Assembly: GCA_900768535.1 (NCBI GenBank)
Contig: CAAGDE010000093.1
Coordinates: forward strand, 1-17,619
Reading direction: 5' to 3'
Source: Clostridia bacterium
GTDB lineage: Bacteria; Bacillota; Clostridia; Oscillospirales; CAG-272
DNA length: 17,619 nt
In this document: piece after piece, positions 1 through 7,749 of the stretch
Numbering within the stretch: position 1 is the stretch's first letter
Layout of the letters: each line of letters starts with the position of its first letter
Program-made: the position numbers and the translations under genes
Notes under the pieces: model-generated
The model's database searches: none
Told to the model about the DNA's origin: nothing
What the model saw: only the letters and a program-made list of their open reading frames with translations

Positions 1-24
1 AATATCTTGCCAACGGGGCAACAT

Positions 25-90
25 AAAAGGCTTCCCCCTGGGGGGAAGCTGGCGCGTCAGCGACTGATGAGGGGGGATAACTTTCCCCTC
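25..90. repeat. Short hairpin-rich intergenic repeat (MITE-like remnant)
   Basis: A GC-rich block holds two adjacent inverted repeats. GCTTCCCC at 30-37 pairs with GGGGAAGC at 42-49, and GAGGGG at 69-74 pairs with CCCCTC at 85-90. The layout of a clipped hairpin, then GGCGCG, then GACTGATGAGGGG resembles short palindromic intergenic elements common in gut Clostridia; that likeness is from memory and not a database match. The element sits about 80 bp upstream of galE and only one copy is in this window. It could also be the terminator of a gene lying left of the window. No convincing promoter for galE was found in 1-167. Confidence 0.45.
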
Positions 91-167
91 ACCGAGCGCT
101 TCAATGATTTCCGTGTTATCAGTTTGAAAAAATGGGAGTATTCCAGATATTAAGAGAGGAACAAAAA

Positions 168-1184
168 ATGGCAATTCTGATTACAGGCGGAGCCGGGTTT
201 ATCGGCTCGCATACCGCGGTGGAGTTTCTGAATGCCGGGTATGACATTGTGATTGCAGACAACTACGTCAACAGCTCGCCGCTGGTGCTGGAGCGCATCA
301 AGGAGATTACGGGGAAGACATTCCGCGCGTATGAGGTTGACCTGTGCGACAAGGCGGCGCTGCGCAAGGTCTTTGTCGAGAACCCGGACATCGATTCCGC
401 AATTCATTTCGCCGGACTCAAGGCGGTCGGCGAGTCGGTCGCACAGCCGGGGAGATACTACTATAACAACCTGGTCAGCACGCTGAACCTGGTGGAGCTG
501 ATGGCGCAGTACAACGCCAAGCGCATTGTGTTCAGCTCGTCCGCAACGGTCTACGGCTCGCCCAAGACCGTGCCGATCAAGGAGGATTTCCCGCTTTCCA
601 CCACCAACCCGTACGGCGAAACCAAGCTGATGATCGAGCGCATCCTGAAGGACATCTGGGTTGCGGACAAGGACTGGAGCGTGTCGATTCTGCGCTATTT
701 CAACCCCATCGGAGCGCACAAGAGCGGTCTGATCGGCGAGAACCCGCGCGGCATTCCGAACAACCTGTTGCCGTATGTGGCAAAGGTCGCGGCGGGACAG
801 CTGCCCTTCCTGCAGGTCTTCGGTGACGACTACGATACCCCGGACGGCACCGGCGTGCGCGACTATATCCATGTGGTAGACCTTGCCAAGGCACACCTCA
901 AGGCACTGCAGAGAGCCGATCAGGTCACGGGCGTGGAGTACTACAATGTGGGAACCGGCGTGGGCTATTCGGTGCTGGATATCGTCCATGCGTATGAGAA
1001 AGCATCCGGGCTGAAGGTTCCGTACAAAATCGTTGCGCGCCGTCCCGGAGACATTGCCACCTGCTATGCCGACCCGACCAAAGCGGCGGAAATCCTCGGC
1101 TGGCACGCGGAGAACGGCATTGAGGAGATGTGCCGCGATATGGCAAACTGGCAGAAGAAGAATCCGAACGGATACGAAGGCTGA
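168..1184 (+). CDS. galE: UDP-glucose 4-epimerase
   Basis: Interconverts UDP-galactose and UDP-glucose in the cytoplasm, the last Leloir-pathway step, and supplies UDP-galactose for surface glycans. The 338-residue product equals the usual GalE length. It begins with an NAD-binding Rossmann motif GGAGFIG (7-13). It carries the SSSATVYG segment (123-130), whose Ser125 matches the catalytic serine, and the NPYGETK motif with Tyr149 and Lys153. The start at 168 is chosen because AGAGAGGA lies 7 bases upstream and the protein then opens directly with MAILITGG. An in-frame ATG at 132 has no ribosome binding site and would add 12 residues unlike the family. The stop lies 11 bases before galM, so the two are very likely co-transcribed. 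No galK or galT is in view. Confidence 0.95.
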   Translation: MAILITGGAGFIGSHTAVEFLNAGYDIVIADNYVNSSPLVLERIKEITGKTFRAYEVDLCDKAALRKVFVENPDIDSAIHFAGLKAVGESVAQPGRYYYNNLVSTLNLVELMAQYNAKRIVFSSSATVYGSPKTVPIKEDFPLSTTNPYGETKLMIERILKDIWVADKDWSVSILRYFNPIGAHKSGLIGENPRGIPNNLLPYVAKVAAGQLPFLQVFGDDYDTPDGTGVRDYIHVVDLAKAHLKALQRADQVTGVEYYNVGTGVGYSVLDIVHAYEKASGLKVPYKIVARRPGDIATCYADPTKAAEILGWHAENGIEEMCRDMANWQKKNPNGYEG

Positions 1185-1195
1185 CGGAGGGAGCA

Positions 1196-2257
1196 ATGAT
1201 TACAAAGCATCATTTCGGGACACTTGACAACGGTCAGGAGGTGTCCTGCTATACCATGAAGAACCGCACCGGCATGACGGTGACGGTGTGTGAGTTCGGC
1301 GGCGCGATTACCGAGATCCGGGTGCCGGACAAGTACGGTCGCTCCAGCGATGTGGTCGAGGGCTACGACTCCCTGCGGGACTACGTCCTGGCGGACGGCT
1401 ACCTCGGCGCGCTGGTGGGCAGAGTCGGCAACCGCATTGCAAAAGGAACCTTCCGGCTGGACGGCAAGACCTATACGCTCTTTTGCAATAACGGAAAGAA
1501 CTCCCTGCACGGCGGAAAGACGGGCTTTTCGCACCGGATGTGGAATGTCCGTCCGGTGGACGGGGAGGAGCCGAAGCTGATTCTCTCCCTGCGCTCCCCG
1601 GACGGCGAGGAGGGGTATCCCGGAAACGTGGACGTGACCGTGACTTACGCGCTCCTGTCCGGCAATGCGCTGTCCATCCGCTATGACGCAACGACCGATC
1701 AGCGCACGCCGCTGAATCTGACCAACCACACCTACTTCAACCTCGGCGGCTATGCGTCGGGCAAGATTTTCGATCACGTGGTGCAGATGGAGGCGGATCG
1801 CTACCTGCCGACCTATGAGGACCTGATTCCCACCGGGGAGATCCGCTCGGTAAAGGGGACACCGTTTGATTTCCGGGAGCCGAAGACGATCGGTCAGGAC
1901 TTCCACGCGGACTGTGCCGACCTGAAAACGGCGGGTGGCTATGACCACTGCATCTGCTTTACCGAGGGAGAGACAAAGGAGCCGACCCTGCGCGTGCAGA
2001 TCTATGAGCCGAACAGCGGACGGATCCTGAAAATGTTCACCAACCAGCCCTGTATGCAGTTCTACACCGGCAACTTCCTGTGCAATCCGGAGTACCCGCT
2101 CAAGGGCGGATATCCGCAGAACCGGCAGGCGGCGTTCTGCCTGGAGACGCAGAAAATGCCGGATGCCGTCAACCATCCGAACTTTACCGACACGATCGTG
2201 GAGCCGGGCAAGCCCTACGAGCATATCACCGTCTACCAGTTCTCGGTCAAGGAATGA
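1196..2257 (+). CDS. galM: Aldose 1-epimerase (galactose mutarotase)
   Basis: Interconverts the alpha and beta anomers of galactose and other aldoses, feeding alpha-galactose to galactokinase; cytoplasmic. The 353-residue product has the normal family length. The expected active-site residues are all present: His105 in NSLHGG, His178 in LTNHTYFNL, Asp250 in GGYDHC and the general base Glu317 in CLETQKMPDA. These correspond to His96, His170, Asp243 and Glu304 of the Lactococcus enzyme. The start at 1196 follows GGAGGGAGCA closely. A longer open frame beginning inside galE lacks a ribosome binding site. It lies 11 bases after galE and overlaps the next gene by ATGA, giving a compact three-gene operon. 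Confidence 0.94.
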   Translation: MITKHHFGTLDNGQEVSCYTMKNRTGMTVTVCEFGGAITEIRVPDKYGRSSDVVEGYDSLRDYVLADGYLGALVGRVGNRIAKGTFRLDGKTYTLFCNNGKNSLHGGKTGFSHRMWNVRPVDGEEPKLILSLRSPDGEEGYPGNVDVTVTYALLSGNALSIRYDATTDQRTPLNLTNHTYFNLGGYASGKIFDHVVQMEADRYLPTYEDLIPTGEIRSVKGTPFDFREPKTIGQDFHADCADLKTAGGYDHCICFTEGETKEPTLRVQIYEPNSGRILKMFTNQPCMQFYTGNFLCNPEYPLKGGYPQNRQAAFCLETQKMPDAVNHPNFTDTIVEPGKPYEHITVYQFSVKE

Positions 2258-3222
2258 GACGATGGGTCATCACCGGCGCAACGGGGCACATCGGCAACAA
2301 TCTGGTGCGCCTGTTGAATGCGGAGCGCCCGGAGGATGAGGTGATTGCCCTGCTGCGCCATCCCGCCGGACCGGAGCTGGCGGGCACGCACTGCCGCATG
2401 GCGGTCGGTCAACTGGATGATGAAGCGTTCCTCCGCTCGGTGATCCGGGCGGGGGATGCTGTCGTTCACCTGGCGTGCCGGATTGATCTGCGCGACCGCG
2501 GGCGGGAGGAGACCTTCCGCGTGAACGTGGGGCTGACCGAGCATCTGCTGGCGGTCTGCCGGACGGTTCCTGTGGGGCGTTTCCTTTACGCCGGGAGCGT
2601 GGACGGCATTGCAAAATCCGGGGACGGCGTGATCTGTGAGCCGGAGGACTATGACCCGGCGGCGGTGTCGGGAAACTACGGCAGGAGCAAAGCCGCGGCG
2701 ATGCACCGGGTCCTGCAGGTGATGCGGGAGGAGCCGGATTTCCCGGCGGCAATGGTGCTCCCGACGGCGGTCATCGGACCGGAGGACCGCAAGCCCTCGG
2801 CGGTCGGGCGCGTGATCCGGAGCTGCATCGCGGGAAAGCCGGAGTTCGGCATCCCCGGCGGCTACGATTTCGTGGACGTGCGGGATGTCTGCCGCGCATT
2901 GCTGACGCTGGGAGAGGGGACCCTGCGGGATCAGTACATTCTGTCCGGGCATCCCGTCAGCGTGGAGCAGCTGTACCGCGATGTCAACCGCCTGCTGGGC
3001 GTGCGGCGGCGACCGGTTATTTTCCCGACCGCGCTGGTGCGCCCGTTCGTGCCGTTGACACGGACGCTCAACAAAATCACCCTCAAGGCGCTGACCGAGC
3101 CGCATTGCTATTCCTGCACCCGCGCCACGGCGGCGTTCGGCTATCAGCCCACTCCGTGGGAGGATACCGTCCGCGATACCGTGGAGTGGTTCCGGAATAC
3201 CGCTCCGGATTCCGCCGAATAA
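2254..3222 (+). CDS. NAD(P)-dependent extended-SDR epimerase/dehydratase/reductase
   Basis: A 322-residue extended short-chain dehydrogenase/reductase. The N-terminus has the nucleotide-binding motif GATGHIG (8-14), and the catalytic set appears as Ser115 in YAGSVDG with YGRSK at 142-146 (Tyr142, Lys146). The overall pattern is closest to dihydroflavonol-4-reductase-like or nucleoside-diphosphate-sugar epimerase-like proteins; the exact substrate cannot be read from sequence. The ATG at 2254 overlaps the galM stop (ATGA), with AAGGA just upstream inside galM, so translation is probably coupled. Being third in a galE-galM operon suggests work on a sugar or sugar nucleotide, but that is inference. 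The gene is followed at once by a strong terminator. Confidence 0.85.
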   Translation: MRRWVITGATGHIGNNLVRLLNAERPEDEVIALLRHPAGPELAGTHCRMAVGQLDDEAFLRSVIRAGDAVVHLACRIDLRDRGREETFRVNVGLTEHLLAVCRTVPVGRFLYAGSVDGIAKSGDGVICEPEDYDPAAVSGNYGRSKAAAMHRVLQVMREEPDFPAAMVLPTAVIGPEDRKPSAVGRVIRSCIAGKPEFGIPGGYDFVDVRDVCRALLTLGEGTLRDQYILSGHPVSVEQLYRDVNRLLGVRRRPVIFPTALVRPFVPLTRTLNKITLKALTEPHCYSCTRATAAFGYQPTPWEDTVRDTVEWFRNTAPDSAE

Positions 3223-3270
3223 ACCAACGACCGCTCATCATCGGCTTGAGCGGTCGTTGGTTTTGCTTTT
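3221..3270 (+). terminator. Intrinsic terminator of the galE-galM-SDR operon
   Basis: A perfect 14-bp stem, CCAACGACCGCTCA at 3224-3237 with TGAGCGGTCGTTGG at 3247-3260, has a 9-base loop and is followed by TTTTGCTTTT. The flanking AAA and TTT extend the pairing to 17 bp, so it overlaps the stop codon of the SDR gene. It lies on the + strand, and the next gene is convergent. Confidence 0.93.
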
Positions 3271-3300
3271 TATTGGTGCAGGGGATTTGTGTGGCTTTTT

Positions 3301-3345
3301 GCGGGTACGTTCGCCCGTTTCGCCCTCATCCGGCGAGCGTACCGC
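3301..3345. repeat. Imperfect inverted repeat between convergent genes
   Basis: GCGGGTACGTTCGCC at 3301-3315 is nearly the inverse of GGCGAGCGTACCGC at 3332-3345, with one extra G and one G-T wobble, around a 16-base loop. There is no T-run on either side, so it is not a standard intrinsic terminator. It may be a decayed outer part of the repeat that starts at 3372, because intact copies also carry a GTACCG-containing palindrome at that distance; this link is tentative. Confidence 0.35.
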
Positions 3346-3371
3346 ATAACGCCCCCATCCCCCCATGCGTT

Positions 3372-3447
3372 AAAAGTTCTTGGAGTTCTTAGAACCCTTC
3401 TTTCAAGAAGGTTCTAAGCGGGGTTTGGGGCAGCGCCCCAAGGTCTT
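3372..3447. repeat. Dispersed double-hairpin repeat, single-arm copy
   Basis: This block aligns with the right arm at 9459-9526 and with the reverse complement of the left arm at 9302-9373. Shared landmarks in order are AAAGTTCTTGG, a stem CTTAGAAC/GTTCTAAG, GGGTTTGGGG, a stem TTGGGGC/GCCCCAA around AGC, and AAGGTCTT. It is the most diverged copy: its first stem has a bulge and the outer palindrome is not clearly kept. It supplies the stop codon and the last dozen codons of the oxidoreductase gene on the - strand. Confidence 0.8.
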
Positions 3448-4875
3448 GGCTTTCCCCGCCGCAAGCCGTGCCGCGGTTCGGCCGCAGGCGGCGGCGATTG
3501 GCAGACCGCCGGGGGAGCGGAGCCATTGCGTGGCAAGGAAGCAGTTCCTGACACCGGGGACGCGCGCGGGAAAGCAACGGAGCGGGGCGGACGGTGTGAA
3601 GGCGTTGGAAAGATATGCGCCGCAGTAAGCCCCGAAATAGCGGTGGTAGGTCGCGGGCGTCCAGCAGTCGATGATTTCAAACCCCTTGGCAAGGGACGGC
3701 ATGGCATCCAGAATTGCGGCGCCCATCCGTGCGCTGACCTCCTCTTTCCGGCGGCGGTATGCCTCCCGGTTGACCGAGAGCGCGATCCAGTCGGTGCATT
3801 CCTGCCGGGTCTGAAAGACCAGCGTCTGAAGCAGAACCTTTCCGCGCGGTGCGAAGTCCGGTTCGCGGGAGTACTCCTTGACCGGGAGCCTGCCGCCGGA
3901 GCGTGAGGAGAACCACGGCGCGTCAATGATGCGGGTGCCGAACGGTTCGGGAAGCGCATCCCGGTCGCAGAGATACGCCGCGTGGAGGCTGGAAAAGACC
4001 GGCGTGCGCGGGTTTTCCAGCCGGCGGGAGAGTGCCGGAGGGAGCAGCTCACGGGGCAGGAGTCTGCCGAAGGTCACGTAAGGATCGCAGGCGCAGATCA
4101 CCCGGTCGGCGGGAATCTCCTCGCCCGCTTCGGTGACAATCCCGCACGCCGTGCCGTCCCGGACGAGAAGCTTGGAGACGGCAACCCCGGTGTGCAGTCG
4201 CCCGCCCAGCGCGCAGAAGCGCTCCCCGATCCGCTGTGCCGAGGCAAACGACCCGCCGTCCGGAACCGAGCCGTTGCCGCTTGCATACGCGGCATATGCG
4301 CAGAGCAGGGCAATGGCGGAGAACTCCCCGCCGATATAGTCGGTCACGAGCAGACGGAGCAGGGGATGGTGAAATCCGGACGCCAGGTGGTACAGATTCA
4401 TGCTGCGGTAGCGGAGCAGATCGGGGACATGACCGATAGCCGCCGCCTTTTGCGCAAGGCTTCCGCTCCCGGCGTAGGGGATCAGCACCCGGACCGTGCG
4501 CATCATGCGGCGGATCTCGCCGGCGTCCTCCGGGGAGAGGCGGATCAGGCGCGCCTCCGTCTCGTGCGTATCCGGCAGGAGTGCCGCGCGCTCACCGTTG
4601 TGTTCGCTTTCAAAAAAACAGTCGTTCCGGTGGACGCGGACGCTGTCGTCCAACAGCCCCAGATCGTGCCACATCCGGTTGGTGGCGTTGCCGGGGAGCG
4701 TCCCGCAGAGCCAGTGGATGCAGTTGTCAATGCGGCATCCCTTTCGCTCCCAGCCGGTCAGATTGCCGCCAACGTGCGGATTCTTTTCGAAAATTTCGCA
4801 GTCCATGCCGGACATCTGTCCGTAAATTCCGGCGGAAAGCCCGGATATTCCGCCGCCGATGATCAGTGCTTTCAA
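3403..4875 (-). CDS. FAD-dependent oxidoreductase, phytoene desaturase/CrtI-like superfamily
   Basis: A flavoprotein of about 490 residues. The N-terminus shows the dinucleotide-binding fold with GGGISG (7-12) and Glu30 at the end of the second strand, which binds the FAD ribose; FEKNPHVGGNLTGW then matches the start of amine-oxidase/phytoene-desaturase proteins. The reaction is unknown; saturation or desaturation of a lipid or isoprenoid is only possible. The start is uncertain. TTG at 4873-4875 is preferred because AAGGGG lies about 8 bases upstream and gives MKALIIGGG, while GTG at 4882-4884 sits right against that site. The C-terminal tail LGRCPKPRLEPS is encoded by a dispersed repeat, so the ancestral end was probably a few codons earlier. 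It is a single gene, convergent with the gal operon and divergent from the ATPase. Confidence 0.85.
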   Translation of the reverse strand: MKALIIGGGISGLSAGIYGQMSGMDCEIFEKNPHVGGNLTGWERKGCRIDNCIHWLCGTLPGNATNRMWHDLGLLDDSVRVHRNDCFFESEHNGERAALLPDTHETEARLIRLSPEDAGEIRRMMRTVRVLIPYAGSGSLAQKAAAIGHVPDLLRYRSMNLYHLASGFHHPLLRLLVTDYIGGEFSAIALLCAYAAYASGNGSVPDGGSFASAQRIGERFCALGGRLHTGVAVSKLLVRDGTACGIVTEAGEEIPADRVICACDPYVTFGRLLPRELLPPALSRRLENPRTPVFSSLHAAYLCDRDALPEPFGTRIIDAPWFSSRSGGRLPVKEYSREPDFAPRGKVLLQTLVFQTRQECTDWIALSVNREAYRRRKEEVSARMGAAILDAMPSLAKGFEIIDCWTPATYHRYFGAYCGAYLSNAFTPSAPLRCFPARVPGVRNCFLATQWLRSPGGLPIAAACGRTAARLAAGKAKTLGRCPKPRLEPS

Positions 4876-5006
4876 AAAAATCACCCCTTTTGATTCAGTA
4901 TGGAACGCCGACGGCGCAGGTATACACGGAGGGACGGATTTTTTGGCGTTTTCTTCTCAAAATGCATGAACAAACTGTTAAAACTGAAAAATCTTATAAC
5001 AATCAC

Positions 5007-5035
5007 TTGACAGTGTGAGAAAATCGTGTTATTAT
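5007..5035 (+). promoter_or_regulatory. Sigma-A promoter for the Ca2+-ATPase gene
   Basis: TTGACA at 5007-5012, a 17-base spacer and an extended -10 TGTTATTAT, with hexamer TATTAT at 5030-5035. A TATAAT at 5033-5038 overlaps but would need a 20-base spacer. The transcript would start near 5042, giving a leader of about 60 bases. Confidence 0.85.
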
Positions 5036-5045
5036 AATAGCATCG

Positions 5046-5063
5046 GCGGTATGAAAATACCGC
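5046..5063 (+). other. 5'-UTR hairpin with GAAA tetraloop
   Basis: GCGGTAT at 5046-5052 and ATACCGC at 5057-5063 form a perfect 7-bp stem closed by GAAA, a stable GNRA tetraloop. It would lie within the first 25 bases of the ATPase transcript, about 25 bases before the ribosome binding site GGAGGAG. It could stabilise the 5' end or bind a regulator. It does not hide the ribosome binding site. Confidence 0.6.
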
Positions 5064-5100
5064 ATTCTGGCAATCCTATCAACCAAACGGAGGAGAGAAG

Positions 5101-7722
5101 ATGTCTTTCTACAGTCAGTCCGCAGGAGAGGTCCTGCAGTCGCTCGGCAGTAACGAAAAAACGGGACTCACCGGTGCGGAAGCCGCAAAACGTCTGGAGC
5201 AGCACGGGCAGAACCGTCTGCGCGGGAAAAAGAAGAAGTCCTGGGCGGCGCGGTTTGCGGCGCAGTTCGGGGACGTGATGATCATCTGCCTGATCGTGGC
5301 GGCAATCGTGTCGTTCGTGGTGGCGGCAAGAGGGAATGACGCGAAGGAATTCCTGGAGCCGGGGCTGATCATGCTGATCGTCATTCTGAACGCGGTGATC
5401 GGTGTGGCGCAGGAGAGCCGGGCGGAAAAGGCACTGGAAGCCCTGCAGAATCTCTCCGCCCCGCACACCCGCGTCATCCGGGACGGCGTGGAGCGCGTGA
5501 TCGATGCCGCAGACGTGGTGCCGGGGGACATCATCCGGCTGGAAGCGGGGGACAGTGTCCCGGCGGACGCGAGACTGATCCGGGCGGTGAGCCTGAAGAG
5601 CGAGGAATCGGCACTGACGGGCGAATCGGTCCCCAGCGAAAAATCCGCGGACGCAGAGGTGGCGGCGGATGCCCCGCTCGGCGACCGTGTGACCATGCTG
5701 TACGCAGGGTGCAGCATCTCCTACGGTACGGCGCTTGCCGTGGTCACCGCAACCGGGATGGACACCGAAATGGGCAAGATCGCAAACCTTCTGGAGAGCG
5801 CGGGGGAGAGCAAAACGCCTCTGCAGGTCAAGCTGGCACAGCTGGGCAAGTACCTCGGCATTGTGGCGCTTGCCGCCTGCGCGGTGATTTTTGTCATCGG
5901 TCTGATTTACAAAATCCCGCCGCTGGAAATCTTCATGACGGCGGTGTCCCTGGCGGTTTCGGCAATTCCTGAGGGACTGCCCGCCATTGTTACCGTGGTG
6001 CTGTCCATCGGTGTGCAGAGAATGGTCAAAAAGAATGCCATCATCCGCCGCCTGCCTGCCGTGGAAACGCTGGGGAGCGCGTCGGTCATCTGCTCAGACA
6101 AAACCGGCACGCTGACGCAGAACCGCATGACCCTGGTGCGCACGTGGTGCGAGGGAGACGCGGAGTCGGCACCGTTCAACTTTGCCGGGGAGCAGACCGC
6201 GTCGGTGCGGGAGCTGCTGCGCCTGTCCGCGCTCTGCTGTGACGGCTCGGTCACGGTGGAGGACGGAAAAGAGAAGCACATCGGCGACCCGACCGAAACC
6301 GCGCTGGTGCTCGGCGCCATGCGCATCGGAATGCAAAAGGACGCGCTGAACGGGGAATTTCCGCGCGTGGCAGAGCTGCCGTTTGATTCTGACCGCAAGC
6401 TGATGACCACCGTCAACCGCATGGGCGACCGGCTGATTGTCATTACCAAGGGCGCGTTCGACAGCCTGGCACCGCGCTGTGCGGCGGGGGATATCGAAGC
6501 GGCAAAGCAACAGACCGAGCAGATGAGCGCGGACGCCCTGCGCGTGCTGGCGGTCGGCTACAAATATATCGATGCCCTGCCGGAAACGGTGGACAGCGAC
6601 ACGCTGGAGAACGGGCTGACGCTTGCGGGACTGGTTGCCATGATCGACCCGCCCAGACCCGAAGCGCGCGATGCCGTTGCGGTCTGCCGCCGCGCGGGCA
6701 TCAAGCCGGTGATGATTACGGGCGACCATGTGGTCACGGCTTCGGCAATCGCGCGGGATCTCGGCATCCTTACGGACGGTGACCGCGCCATTACCGGTGC
6801 GGAGCTGGACGCCATGAGCGAGGAGGAGCTGGACGCGCAGGTGGAGCACATCGCGGTTTATGCGCGGGTATCGCCGGAGAATAAGATCCGCATCGTGCGC
6901 GCATGGCAGCGCAAGGGGCAGGTCGTTTCCATGACCGGAGACGGCGTGAACGACGCGCCGGCGCTCAAGGCGGCGGACATCGGCTGTGCCATGGGCATTA
7001 CCGGAACCGACGTTGCCAAGGGCGCGGCGGATATGACGCTGACCGACGACAACTTTGCAACCATTGTGGATGCCGTCCGCGAGGGCAGAGGCATCTATGC
7101 AAATATCCGCAAGGTGGTGGGATACCTGCTGGGGACCAACATCGGCGAGATCCTGACGGTCTTCTTTGCCATGATCCTGTGGCACAAAACGCCCCTGCTA
7201 TCCATGCAGCTGCTGTGGATCAACCTGATTACCGACTCGCTCCCTGCCATCTCTCTTGGCATGGAGGCGGTGGAAGCCGATGTGATGGAGCGCAAGCCCC
7301 GCCCGAAGAACGAGGGGATTTTTGCAAACGGCTTCGGTCTGCGCACGGTTCTGCAGGGCGTGATGTTCGGGGTGCTGTCGCTGATTGCTTTTGTGATCGG
7401 CAGTAAAATGGGCGGGAGTGACGCGCACGGGCAGACCATGGCGTTCTTCGTGCTCGGCTTCTCGCAGATCGTGCAGGCGTTCAATATGCGCTCGGAGCAT
7501 TCGCTTTTCCGCATCGGATTCTTTACCAACCGCACGCTGAATCTTGCGGCGCTTCTGTCGCTGGTGCTGTCGGCAATTGTGCTGTTTACGCCGGCGCGGG
7601 TGGCGTTCGGACTGGAGCTGCTGAGCCTGCCGATGTACGCCATTGCGGTGGGGCTGGTGCTGGTTCCGCTGGTGGTGATGGAATGCTCCAAGGCGTTCGG
7701 ACTGATCAAACACGAAAAATAA
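5101..7722 (+). CDS. Cation-transporting P-type ATPase, type IIA (Ca2+-type)
   Basis: An 873-residue membrane pump that uses ATP to move a cation, most likely Ca2+, across the cytoplasmic membrane. In order it has an N-terminal cation-ATPase domain, the actuator TGES (173-176), PEGLP in M4 with Glu291, the phosphorylated Asp333 in SDKTGT, the nucleotide-binding KGA with Lys450, and TGDGVND (612-618). The ion-site residues of SERCA-type pumps are kept: Asn680 and Glu683 in M5 (TNIGE), and Asn708, Thr711 and Asp712 in M6 (NLITDSLP). That favours Ca2+, though Mn2+ is possible as in PMR1-type pumps. The start follows GGAGGAGAGAAG. A sigma-A promoter lies upstream, and cardiolipin synthase follows after 27 bases. 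Confidence 0.94.
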   Translation: MSFYSQSAGEVLQSLGSNEKTGLTGAEAAKRLEQHGQNRLRGKKKKSWAARFAAQFGDVMIICLIVAAIVSFVVAARGNDAKEFLEPGLIMLIVILNAVIGVAQESRAEKALEALQNLSAPHTRVIRDGVERVIDAADVVPGDIIRLEAGDSVPADARLIRAVSLKSEESALTGESVPSEKSADAEVAADAPLGDRVTMLYAGCSISYGTALAVVTATGMDTEMGKIANLLESAGESKTPLQVKLAQLGKYLGIVALAACAVIFVIGLIYKIPPLEIFMTAVSLAVSAIPEGLPAIVTVVLSIGVQRMVKKNAIIRRLPAVETLGSASVICSDKTGTLTQNRMTLVRTWCEGDAESAPFNFAGEQTASVRELLRLSALCCDGSVTVEDGKEKHIGDPTETALVLGAMRIGMQKDALNGEFPRVAELPFDSDRKLMTTVNRMGDRLIVITKGAFDSLAPRCAAGDIEAAKQQTEQMSADALRVLAVGYKYIDALPETVDSDTLENGLTLAGLVAMIDPPRPEARDAVAVCRRAGIKPVMITGDHVVTASAIARDLGILTDGDRAITGAELDAMSEEELDAQVEHIAVYARVSPENKIRIVRAWQRKGQVVSMTGDGVNDAPALKAADIGCAMGITGTDVAKGAADMTLTDDNFATIVDAVREGRGIYANIRKVVGYLLGTNIGEILTVFFAMILWHKTPLLSMQLLWINLITDSLPAISLGMEAVEADVMERKPRPKNEGIFANGFGLRTVLQGVMFGVLSLIAFVIGSKMGGSDAHGQTMAFFVLGFSQIVQAFNMRSEHSLFRIGFFTNRTLNLAALLSLVLSAIVLFTPARVAFGLELLSLPMYAIAVGLVLVPLVVMECSKAFGLIKHEK

Positions 7723-7749
7723 CCTCTGACAGACAGGGAGGACACCGGA

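Noticed and set aside
1064..2224. Open frame of 386 codons on the - strand opposite galM
   Set aside because: galM has all four catalytic residues and a ribosome binding site; the opposite frame has neither domain nor start signal.
3982..4893. Open frame of 303 codons on the + strand opposite the FAD oxidoreductase
   Set aside because: The - strand product has the FAD-binding fold; the + strand frame has no family pattern and no ribosome binding site.
5042..5100. A cation riboswitch such as yybP-ykoY in the ATPase leader
   Set aside because: The leader is only about 60 bases and holds a single 7-bp hairpin without the conserved loops of that riboswitch.
6094..7185. Open frame of 363 codons on the - strand inside the ATPase gene
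   Set aside because: It is antisense to the phosphorylation and hinge domains of a complete P-type ATPase.
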